Below, one piece after another: positions 7,481 to 12,651 of a stretch of DNA of 12,651 nucleotides. The position numbers and the translations under genes were made by a program. The DNA comes from JBMNKL01 sp050261495 (lineage in GTDB: Bacteria; Bacillota; Clostridia; Acetivibrionales; DTU013). Each line of letters starts with the position of its first letter. Position 1 is the first letter of the stretch. Under the pieces are notes generated by a model. It was not told the origin of the DNA. It did not search any database and saw only the letters and a program-made list of their open reading frames with translations. The stretch covers positions 1 through 12,651 of the forward strand of contig JBLNDI010000016.1 of NCBI GenBank assembly GCA_050261495.1, in the 5' to 3' direction.

Positions 7481-7748
7481 TAGTAATCCTCCTCAATATA
7501 TTTAATCCGCTATTTTGCTATATATATATTAAGAATAGCACAACAGCCTTTTGTCTTCTACTTTTTTTAGTATTTTTCTTTTAATGTGTAAAATTCGTCT
7601 TTCCAATGAGTCCGCCTTTCCATGGAATAGATATCTGCCCAATCTAATTGTATAGGGGCGTAAAAAGGTTCCTCTTGTAATAAATTTATATTTTTATGAA
7701 AACTTTATTATTTGGCCCGGATTGCATGCCTGAAGCGAGGAAAAAGTA

Positions 7749-7777
7749 TTGTTACCGGGCAATTAATATCCTATAAT
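7749..7777 (+). promoter_or_regulatory. Promoter of the methyltetrahydrofolate methyltransferase gene
   Basis: TTGTTA (7749-7754), a 17-bp spacer and a perfect TATAAT (7772-7777) make a good vegetative promoter. Transcription would start near 7784, giving a leader of about 120 bases. The right arm of the GCCCGG inverted repeat sits directly after the -35 box, so it may be an operator. Confidence 0.65.
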
Positions 7778-7780
7778 AAA

Positions 7781-7812
7781 TTAAACCAAAATATAATCGT
7801 TTAAACTAAAAT
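7781..7812. repeat. 20-bp-spaced direct repeat in the methyltransferase leader
   Basis: TTAAACCAAAAT (7781-7792) and TTAAACTAAAAT (7801-7812) match at 11 of 12 bases with a 20-bp start-to-start spacing, about two helical turns. This spacing is usual for AraC-type paired sites (family knowledge). They lie at or just downstream of the predicted start of transcription. Confidence 0.6.
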
Positions 7813-7904
7813 GTAAAAATTCCGAAAACAATAGTGGAAAGACCAGAAAAAAAATAAATAACTGCAAACAGCAGGAAAACCAAGTGCCAAAGGAGGCTTT
7901 TGCA

Positions 7905-8705
7905 ATGATAATCATCGGCGAAAAAATAAACAGCAGTTTGAAGGCGGTGAGGCCCGCCATTGAGACTTATGACAAGACCGCAATCCAGGAATTGGCCACG
8001 AAGCAGTTTGAATCGGGAGCAGCCTATATTGACGTCAACGCCGGAACGTTTGTCCAGGATGAACCGGAAAGGCTGGAATGGCTGGTCAATACCGTGCAGG
8101 AAGTGGTTAACGCGCCGTTTTCCATTGATTCTCCCAACCCCCTGGCCATTGAAAGGGCTCTTAAAGCTAATAAGAACGGGAAACCGATAATAAATTCCAT
8201 TACGGACGAAGATGCAAGATTCAATTCAATCATTCCCCTGGTGGTAAAATATGATACATCCATAATAGCATTGTGCATGGACGACAACGGTATGCCCGAG
8301 ACAATCGACGAAAGGGTCACGATTGCCAAAAGGCTGATAAAGAAAATAACGGGCGAAGGCGTCAAGCTTGAGGATATCTACATCGATCCGATGGTCAGGC
8401 CTATTGGCACCGGTTCACATTATGGCACTGTCGCAATCGAGACAATACGCAGGGTAAAGGCCGAATTCCCCGGGGTACATATCGCATGCGGCCTCAGCAA
8501 CGTATCTTTCGGGCTGCCCGCAAGAAAACTCATAAACCAGGCCTTCCTAATAGCGGCAATGGCTGCAGGCATGGACGGGGCAATACTGGATCCGATGGAC
8601 AAGAAGCTGATGTCATTTGTCTATGCAACTGAAGCCCTGCTGGGCATTGACGAGTATTGCCTGAACTACCTGGAAAGGTTCAGGGAAGGCTTGCTGGTAG
8701 TTTAG
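7905..8705 (+). CDS. Methyltetrahydrofolate:corrinoid methyltransferase
   Basis: This 266-residue pterin-binding TIM-barrel protein moves a methyl group between methyl-corrinoid and tetrahydrofolate. Family landmarks run in order: IIIGEKINSS at the N-terminus, AAYIDVNAGT, FSIDSPNP, IINSITDE, YIDPMVRP and the GLSNVSFGLPARKLIN segment with the conserved Asn of AcsE/MtvB/MtgA-like enzymes. The ATG at 7905 is chosen because AAAGGAGG (7890-7897) sits 7 bases before it; an in-frame GTG at 7884 would place this ribosome site inside the gene. It pairs functionally with the divergent corrinoid protein gene. Reaction direction and donor are unknown. It ends only 12 bp from the convergent LCP gene with no terminator seen. 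Confidence 0.93.
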   Translation: MIIIGEKINSSLKAVRPAIETYDKTAIQELATKQFESGAAYIDVNAGTFVQDEPERLEWLVNTVQEVVNAPFSIDSPNPLAIERALKANKNGKPIINSITDEDARFNSIIPLVVKYDTSIIALCMDDNGMPETIDERVTIAKRLIKKITGEGVKLEDIYIDPMVRPIGTGSHYGTVAIETIRRVKAEFPGVHIACGLSNVSFGLPARKLINQAFLIAAMAAGMDGAILDPMDKKLMSFVYATEALLGIDEYCLNYLERFREGLLVV

Positions 8706-8717
8706 GAACACTGGAGG

Positions 8718-9662
8718 CTACAAACGAAAATTTTCCTCGATCAGGGCAGCGGTCTGAACAGGGTCATGCAAATAATACCATACGTCCCCGATTAATTTGC
8801 TCTCACCCGGCAAAGTGAATGTTTGGACATCGCTGCTTCTTATTTTTCTAATTTTGCCAATGTAGCGGGCGATATCCGGTACGGTTATGTTTGTTTTTAC
8901 ATGTTCCCTCAGGATGCCGAATATGTCGTCGGCTTTCGAAATATAGCCAATATTGAGCTTCTGGCTGATTAGGGCTTTCAAGAAGTCCTGTTGTATTTTT
9001 ATCCTGCCGATATCGCCTTCCGTATAACCCTGTCCATGGTTTCCTTTCCTGTACCTGACAAGCTGTTCCGCCTTTTTCCCGTCAAGAAGCTGGTATCCTT
9101 TCTGAAGGCGGATACGAAGATTTTGCGTCGGGTCGTCATAAATCATGCGGAACGGAACATAAAACTCGACACCCCCAAGGGCGTCTATTATTTTCCTGAA
9201 ACCTTCAAAATTCATTGTGATATAATAATGGACCGGTAGTCCCGTAATAGTGGTCAACTCCTCGGAAATAAGCTCCTCACCGCCCTTTGAGTACAGGGCG
9301 TTTATCTTGGTTCGCCGCCTGTTGACGTAAACCCTGGTGTCCCTGGCTACCGATAAAATATTAAGCTTCGAATCTGACGGGTTGAAATTAAATAACATTA
9401 TTACATCGCAGCGTGTTTCATCCTTGTCCAGCCCCAATACCATCAGGTTGACGGGCAACTCTTCGCCGGCGCCGCCGTTATCCAGCCTGTAAAAGTATTC
9501 CGCCGGTTCTCCGCCGTCCCCGCTGCGGGGCGGTGAAACCAAATTCTCGAACCTGCTCTCCCTGTAACGCAAAATCATATACAGTCCGTTCGCAAACAAG
9601 GCAAGCAGCAAAACGGCGCAAAATACCAAAGCATATGTGTATCTTCTCATGTCAAGCCCCAT
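8718..9662 (-). CDS. LytR-CpsA-Psr (LCP) family cell-wall glycopolymer ligase
   Basis: LCP proteins attach teichoic acid or polysaccharide from a lipid carrier to peptidoglycan outside the membrane. The 314-residue sequence has one N-terminal membrane anchor (about residues 9-31, rich in L, A and F) and then the LCP domain: VLGLDKDETRCDVIML (75-90), LSVARDTRVYV (103-113, with conserved Arg/Asp that bind the pyrophosphate lipid), the KINALYSKGG segment (119-128), and the late RYRKGNHGQGYTEGDIGRI segment. ATG at 9662 or 9650 may be used: neither has a strong ribosome site, but an internal GATGGGG precedes the second. It is not obviously linked to the methyl-transfer genes and is probably an independent envelope gene. 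Confidence 0.9.
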   Translation of the reverse strand: MGLDMRRYTYALVFCAVLLLALFANGLYMILRYRESRFENLVSPPRSGDGGEPAEYFYRLDNGGAGEELPVNLMVLGLDKDETRCDVIMLFNFNPSDSKLNILSVARDTRVYVNRRRTKINALYSKGGEELISEELTTITGLPVHYYITMNFEGFRKIIDALGGVEFYVPFRMIYDDPTQNLRIRLQKGYQLLDGKKAEQLVRYRKGNHGQGYTEGDIGRIKIQQDFLKALISQKLNIGYISKADDIFGILREHVKTNITVPDIARYIGKIRKIRSSDVQTFTLPGESKLIGDVWYYLHDPVQTAALIEENFRL

Positions 9663-9706
9663 CTTCTCTTGTTTTTATGCTTCCCAGAGATATGTTTTCT
9701 TAATTA

Positions 9707-9735
9707 TTGTTATTGATTCATGAATTTTATATAAT
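9707..9735 (+). promoter_or_regulatory. Promoter of the GtrA-like gene
   Basis: TTGTTA (9707-9712), 17 bp and TATAAT (9730-9735) form a clear promoter, the same box pair as the methyltransferase promoter. The spacer contains the perfect palindrome ATTCATGAAT (9716-9725), a possible operator. Confidence 0.6.
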
Positions 9736-9761
9736 AAAAAGAAAATACTACTACATATGTA

Positions 9762-10262
9762 ATGATATTGAGAGCTATATTTTGCCGCCGGTGCAAAAAT
9801 AACGGTAAACTTATGAAAAATGCGGAACAAGTGAACGGCACAGCGCCTGGGAAGCCGTGGAATACCAAGTATTTAGAATTTTTAAGTTCCAAATCGGCGG
9901 GTCAGATGATTCGCTACGTCATAACGGGCTTATCAAGCGCCGCTATTGAATTTACGCTTCTATACGTTTTCAAGGATATGGCGGGGCTTTCGGTCATCAC
10001 CGCAAACTCCGCGGCGTTGTCCATTGTCTTTTGGTTCAATTTTCTCATGAACAGGTACTGGTCGTTTAAATCCACGATGAAGCTTCAAAAGCAGCTTGTC
10101 ATGTACCTGCTCTTGTTTTTATTCAACCTGCTGGCTTCCGATGCAATCATGTACCTGCTCGTTGAGAAGCTCTCAATTCAGTACCTTTTTGCCAAGGTGC
10201 TTTCTATCGGAGCGATGGTCTGTTGGAATTTTATTCTCTATAAAAAAGTGATTTATAAATAA
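9762..10262 (+). CDS. GtrA-like membrane protein
   Basis: This protein of up to 166 residues has a hydrophilic N-terminus and four membrane segments in the last 110 residues, with the GtrA-like features IRYVITGLSSAAIEFTLLYV and NFLMNRYWSFKS. GtrA proteins are thought to help move undecaprenyl-linked sugars across the membrane for wall or surface glycan modification. Start choice is uncertain: ATG at 9762 directly follows a TACATATGTA palindrome without a ribosome site, and ATG at 9813 has only a weak one. The shorter form would have about 149 residues, closer to the usual GtrA length. It stands alone between a promoter and a bidirectional terminator. Confidence 0.85.
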   Translation: MILRAIFCRRCKNNGKLMKNAEQVNGTAPGKPWNTKYLEFLSSKSAGQMIRYVITGLSSAAIEFTLLYVFKDMAGLSVITANSAALSIVFWFNFLMNRYWSFKSTMKLQKQLVMYLLLFLFNLLASDAIMYLLVEKLSIQYLFAKVLSIGAMVCWNFILYKKVIYK

Positions 10263-10343
10263 GCTGTCAAATAGCTATACATGCGCAAGGTAAATCATGC
10301 GTGAAAAGAATACATGAAAAAATACGTGAAAAATATGAATGAA

Positions 10344-10372
10344 AAAACCCGGGTTTTGTTCACCCGGGTTTT
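10344..10372. terminator. Bidirectional rho-independent terminator
   Basis: AAAACCCGGGT (10344-10354) and ACCCGGGTTTT (10362-10372) form a perfect 11-bp stem with a 7-base loop. It has T-rich sequence after it on both strands, so it can end the GtrA transcript (plus) and the tRNA-Tyr transcript (minus). Confidence 0.9.
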
Positions 10373-10382
10373 GTTGGCTTTT

Positions 10383-10467
10383 TGGTGGAGGGAGATGGAT
10401 TTGAACCATCGAAGTCACTGACAACAGATTTACAGTCTGCCCCCTTTGGCCACTCGGGAATCCCTCC
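10383..10467 (-). tRNA. tRNA-Tyr (GTA)
   Basis: The minus strand folds as a class II tRNA with a long variable arm. The acceptor GGAGGGA (10461-10467) pairs with TCCCTCC (10387-10393), followed by discriminator A and an encoded CCA. The anticodon GTA is at 10431-10433 and the T arm is GATGG-TTCAAAT-CCATC. Confidence 0.95.
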
Positions 10468-10509
10468 GTGTCATGTTTGCGCCATGCTTATTAAAACCGC
10501 GCATGTTCT

Positions 10510-10539
10510 ATATTACATTAGGCAATATGGCTTTGTCAA
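10510..10539 (-). promoter_or_regulatory. Promoter of tRNA-Tyr
   Basis: On the minus strand TTGACA (10534-10539) and TAATAT (10510-10515) are separated by 18 bp, 43 bp upstream of the tRNA 5' end. Confidence 0.6.
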
Positions 10540-10589
10540 GTATACTTCTTAAGTAAATTCACGGCAATCGCGCCGGCCTGGTTCCCGGA

Positions 10590-11891
10590 TTAACCGGAAG
10601 ATGTCATGCTTGCGTGTTTATCCGGGCTGCTTTCCTTCACGCGTGCATTTATGGCCAGCAGAACAATGCACACCGCCAGTATGGCTATTGATACGATGTA
10701 TATAAACCTGGGGTCATGAAGATAAATGCTGCCCGAAACAGAACCCAATACCGCGGTTGCGGCGCATGCCACGGTATTTACCAGCGAGTATATTCCTGCC
10801 CTCTCGTTTCCTTCCGTGGCTTCAGCCAGCATTGCGTCAATAAATGGCCTGCAAATTCCGAAACCCAGCGAATATGCTCCAATACACAGTATGGTTGCAA
10901 GCAGGCTGCCCTTCGGCATCATTATTAACAAAAAGAGCGAAACTGCCTGTATTGCAAGACCATACATGCTATTTCGCGCATTATTGCACCTGGCTATGGC
11001 AGGTATGATAAAAATCAAAACAAAAAGAACAACCCCCGAATGAACGCTGCCCAATATTGAAATGGAGGATTCGTCAAGGTTCATGAATTCCTTCATGTAA
11101 GGGGCAAAATAAAAGCTTTGGATCGTTCCGAGAGGTATATATATAAAAAACAGGATATAAACCAGCGCAGCGGTGATTGCCTTGACATTACCCCTTAGCA
11201 GCACCGCGGCTCTGAACGGTATAATATTCTTCCAGTTCAGCGGTACGGGGTTCTTCTTTCTTTCATTGATGATGCTTTGCCCTATTTTTGTCTCCCTGTA
11301 GAAATGATTGCGCACTATTATCATTACGGACATGCTGATTGTGCCAAAAGCGAGGAAAACCCTCTCCGCGGTTACAACACCGTATGCTCCGACCAGTACG
11401 CCCGCAAGGGGGACGGTCAGCCCCGATATTATATTGATGAGATTCAACAGGTTAAATGCCGCAATCCGCTGCTCATTGTCCGCATCTTCAATAATCATGA
11501 GATTCCAGGACACACCAACCAGTTTGCTGAAGCTATTCAGGAAAGTAGCCAGGGCGAACAGCGCGAAATTTCCGGATATCAAATAAACAAACATCGCCAG
11601 CGGCCAGGAAATGAAATCGAATATCAACGTTGTCCTTTTTCTCCCCAGCCTGTCTACTATCACGCCGCTGAACAAGGATGAAAAAATACTGAACACATTC
11701 CCGAGCGAAATCAAGTAACCGAGTTGCATGTCCGTTACGCCAAGCTCTTTCATATACAGGCTCAGGTAAAAATTGAGCAGCGTAAAAGGAAATGACCAAA
11801 GCACCTCGTAATCAACCGTAGTCTTTGCATTCCCCTTCAGTATCCTGTATGAATCAAATATGTTGGTTAACCTGCTTCTTTTTGTTCCCAT
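10590..11891 (-). CDS. MFS transporter
   Basis: This 433-residue protein has about 12 membrane segments. Motif A appears as GVIVDRLGRKRTTL after helix 2 (around residues 77-90), and a charged central loop (YRETKIGQSIINERKKN, about residues 198-214) divides the halves. It resembles drug/metabolite efflux-type MFS proteins, but no substrate can be given. The ATG at 11891 lacks a ribosome site; the next possible promoter -10 box ends 9 bases before it, so the mRNA may be leaderless. It is not coupled to other protein genes: the tRNA-Lys/Gln pair lies upstream on the same strand with its own terminator, and tRNA-Tyr is downstream. No terminator of its own is visible, so it may read into tRNA-Tyr. 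Confidence 0.88.
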   Translation of the reverse strand: MGTKRSRLTNIFDSYRILKGNAKTTVDYEVLWSFPFTLLNFYLSLYMKELGVTDMQLGYLISLGNVFSIFSSLFSGVIVDRLGRKRTTLIFDFISWPLAMFVYLISGNFALFALATFLNSFSKLVGVSWNLMIIEDADNEQRIAAFNLLNLINIISGLTVPLAGVLVGAYGVVTAERVFLAFGTISMSVMIIVRNHFYRETKIGQSIINERKKNPVPLNWKNIIPFRAAVLLRGNVKAITAALVYILFFIYIPLGTIQSFYFAPYMKEFMNLDESSISILGSVHSGVVLFVLIFIIPAIARCNNARNSMYGLAIQAVSLFLLIMMPKGSLLATILCIGAYSLGFGICRPFIDAMLAEATEGNERAGIYSLVNTVACAATAVLGSVSGSIYLHDPRFIYIVSIAILAVCIVLLAINARVKESSPDKHASMTSSG

Positions 11892-11900
11892 ATGAGAGAT

Positions 11901-12007
11901 ATCTTAGCATATACCCGGCAATAAAAGCAAGTTGTATAGGTTTTTAAGCCGTTCTGAAGACAAAATATATGGAAAGATAAAATACCTCACATAATATTTT
12001 GAGTCAA
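11901..12007 (-). promoter_or_regulatory. Two candidate promoters of the MFS gene
   Basis: On the minus strand, candidate one is TTGACT (12002-12007), 17 bp and TATTTT (11979-11984). Candidate two is TTGCTT (11925-11930), 18 bp and TAAGAT (11901-11906), which would start transcription within a few bases of the ATG at 11891. Neither is a strong match. Confidence 0.4.
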
Positions 12008-12046
12008 CAGGTTGGCGGGCAGGGCGCTTGATAACCCCAAAGGCAT

Positions 12047-12081
12047 AGAAAAAGAGCCTTTCACGTCTTGTGAAAGACTCT
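12047..12081 (-). terminator. Rho-independent terminator after tRNA-Lys
   Basis: On the minus strand AGAGTCTTTCAC (12070-12081) pairs with GTGAAAGGCTCT (12053-12064) over 12 bp including one G-T pair, with a 5-base loop and a T-run after it (12049-12053). It ends the Gln-Lys tRNA transcript. Confidence 0.9.
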
Positions 12082-12082
12082 C

Positions 12083-12158
12083 TGGTGAGCCATCGGCGAC
12101 TCGAACGCCGGACACCTTGATTAAAAGTCAAGTGCTCTACCTCCTGAGCTAATGGCCC
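12083..12158 (-). tRNA. tRNA-Lys (TTT)
   Basis: The 76-base cloverleaf reads GGGCCAT (12152-12158) pairing with ATGGCTC (12087-12093), discriminator A and encoded CCA. The anticodon loop CTTTTAA gives TTT, and the T loop contains GTTCGAG. It lies 3 bases after tRNA-Gln and is co-transcribed with it. Confidence 0.95.
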
Positions 12159-12161
12159 ATA

Positions 12162-12238
12162 TGGCTGGGATGGCTGGACTCGAACCAGCGAAATGCAGGA
12201 GTCAAAGTCCTGTGCCTTACCGGCTTGGCTACATCCCA
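12162..12238 (-). tRNA. tRNA-Gln (TTG)
   Basis: The acceptor TGGGATG (12232-12238) pairs with CATCCCA (12166-12172), then discriminator G and encoded CCA. The anticodon stem-loop has ACTTTGACT with TTG as anticodon, and the T loop is GTTCGAG. The UA-type first pair (T1) is a known tRNA-Gln feature. Confidence 0.94.
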
Positions 12239-12257
12239 ATACCTAAACGCAAAGTCA

Positions 12258-12286
12258 ATTATAAAGGGATGCCGCCTTTTTGTCAA
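12258..12286 (-). promoter_or_regulatory. Consensus promoter of tRNA-Gln and tRNA-Lys
   Basis: On the minus strand a perfect TTGACA (12281-12286), 17-bp spacer and perfect TATAAT (12258-12263) stand 20 bases before tRNA-Gln. Confidence 0.9.
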
Positions 12287-12313
12287 GTAAAATAAACTTC
12301 CTGGCGCTTAAGC

Positions 12314-12349
12314 AAATATGGGAAGCAGATAAACCCGCCTCCCATATTT
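12314..12349. terminator. Hairpin directly after tRNA-His, probable terminator
   Basis: AAATATGGGA (12314-12323) and TCCCATATTT (12340-12349) form a 10-bp stem that begins 2 bases beyond the tRNA-His CCA on the minus strand. The U-run is weak (ATATTTGC), so it may also act as a processing or structural element. Confidence 0.5.
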
Positions 12350-12351
12350 TC

Positions 12352-12429
12352 TGGGGTGAACTATGGGAGTTGAACCCATGACCTCCAGGGCCACAACCTG
12401 GCGCTCTAACCAACTGAGCTAAGCCCACC
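12352..12429 (-). tRNA. tRNA-His (GTG)
   Basis: The acceptor GTGGGCT (12422-12428) pairs with AGTTCAC (12356-12362) with two G-T pairs. The extra G-1 (12429) faces C73 (12355), the tRNA-His hallmark, and CCA is encoded. The anticodon is GTG (12392-12394) and the T arm is ATGGG-TTCAACT-CCCAT. Confidence 0.95.
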
Positions 12430-12464
12430 ACGCCACAGTCAGTCGACTTAAAGAGACATATGCT

Positions 12465-12493
12465 ATTGTAAGGTACGGGAGATATTTTGTCAA
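12465..12493 (-). promoter_or_regulatory. Promoter of tRNA-His
   Basis: On the minus strand TTGACA (12488-12493), 17 bp and TACAAT (12465-12470) form a near-consensus promoter 36 bases before the tRNA. Confidence 0.85.
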
Positions 12494-12549
12494 GTACTTA
12501 AGGAACAGTTTCGAGCAATTACGGGAGCACCTTAAATTGAAAAAGTTAA

Positions 12550-12651
12550 TTCCACCCCAAAATCATTGATAGTGGAAATTAGTTTTGCAAATTAGGGGAA
12601 ATGAGAAACGTGGAAATTACTTTTGCAAAAATCTACATTAAAGCTTTTTGG
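12550..12651. mobile_element. Possible end of an insertion sequence (direct repeats at right edge)
   Basis: GTGGAAATTAGTTTTGCAAA (12572-12591) and GTGGAAATTACTTTTGCAAA (12610-12629) differ at one base and are spaced 38 bp apart. TTCCAC (12550-12555) is inverted to the GTGGAA of the first copy. Multiple nested copies of a short repeat near the tip are a feature of IS21-family ends (family knowledge). No transposase is inside the window, so the identification is tentative. Confidence 0.4.

Larger units (their letters stand above)
7481..7904. promoter_or_regulatory. Divergent regulatory region of the two methyl-transfer genes
   Basis: This 424-bp region carries no convincing gene. On the minus side TTTACA, 17 bp and TAAAAA form a weak promoter candidate for the corrinoid gene. 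It holds a perfect palindrome TTCCATGGAA (7618-7627), a long-looped GCCCGG/CCGGGC inverted repeat (7715-7720, 7755-7760), a 20-bp-spaced direct repeat near 7781-7812, and an inverted 9-mer TGGAAAGAC (7597-7605 on minus, 7835-7843 on plus). No cobalamin, SAM or tetrahydrofolate riboswitch consensus was recognised. Confidence 0.6.

Noticed and set aside
7697..7780. A 26-codon frame MKTLLFGPDC... in the divergent region as a leader peptide
   Set aside because: It has no ribosome site and overlaps the predicted promoter boxes, so it would not be transcribed from that promoter.
7481..7904. Cobalamin, SAM or tetrahydrofolate riboswitch before the corrinoid genes
   Set aside because: None of the conserved boxes of these riboswitches could be found on either strand.
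7884..7904. GTG at 7884 as start of the methyltransferase
   Set aside because: The strong AAAGGAGG would lie inside the gene; ATG at 7905 has that site at proper distance and matches the usual family N-terminus.
11904..12239. A 111-codon minus-strand frame over the tRNA-Lys and tRNA-Gln genes
   Set aside because: It translates through two tRNA genes and a terminator; such frames are a common annotation artefact.

Overview
The window looks like a chromosomal piece of an anaerobic Clostridia-type Firmicute. Supporting signs are moderate-to-low GC, strong AGGAGG-like ribosome sites, promoters with TTGACA/TATAAT boxes, an LCP-family wall protein, a glycyl radical enzyme, and a corrinoid/methyltetrahydrofolate methyl-transfer pair. 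All identifications come from reading motifs; no database search was possible, so species and substrates are not fixed.

Left part (1-3809, all minus strand): the 5' part of a glycyl radical enzyme (PFL superfamily) that runs off the left edge; a cupin-type AraC regulator; then a second AraC regulator with an N-terminal PocR sensor domain. The PocR gene is preceded by a perfectly phased 7 x 11-bp tandem array whose units each carry a Shine-Dalgarno-like core. Middle-left (3973-6731, minus): a family 4 uracil-DNA glycosylase, an MFS transporter, and a glycerophosphodiester phosphodiesterase whose stop overlaps the transporter start (ATGA). The catalytic start of the phosphodiesterase (IAHRGAS) is in a frame with no start codon, so its 5' end appears frameshifted.

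Centre (6845-8705): a B12-binding corrinoid protein (minus) and a methyltetrahydrofolate:corrinoid methyltransferase (plus), divergent across a 424-bp regulatory region. No substrate:corrinoid methyltransferase is visible, so the methyl donor is unknown. Right (8718-12429): an LCP protein (minus) convergent with the methyltransferase, a GtrA-like membrane protein (plus), a bidirectional terminator, tRNA-Tyr, a second MFS transporter, and a tRNA-Lys/tRNA-Gln pair plus tRNA-His, all tRNAs on the minus strand with clear promoters. The last 100 bp hold direct repeats that resemble the end of an insertion sequence.

Functional reading (inference): the left and central genes could form an accessory anaerobic carbon module combining lipid-headgroup hydrolysis, transport, a glycyl radical enzyme and corrinoid C1 transfer under two AraC regulators. 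The right part is mostly housekeeping. The items most worth following are the divergent glycyl radical enzyme with its two regulators, the 11-bp array, the methyl-transfer pair with no donor enzyme, and the broken 5' end of the phosphodiesterase.
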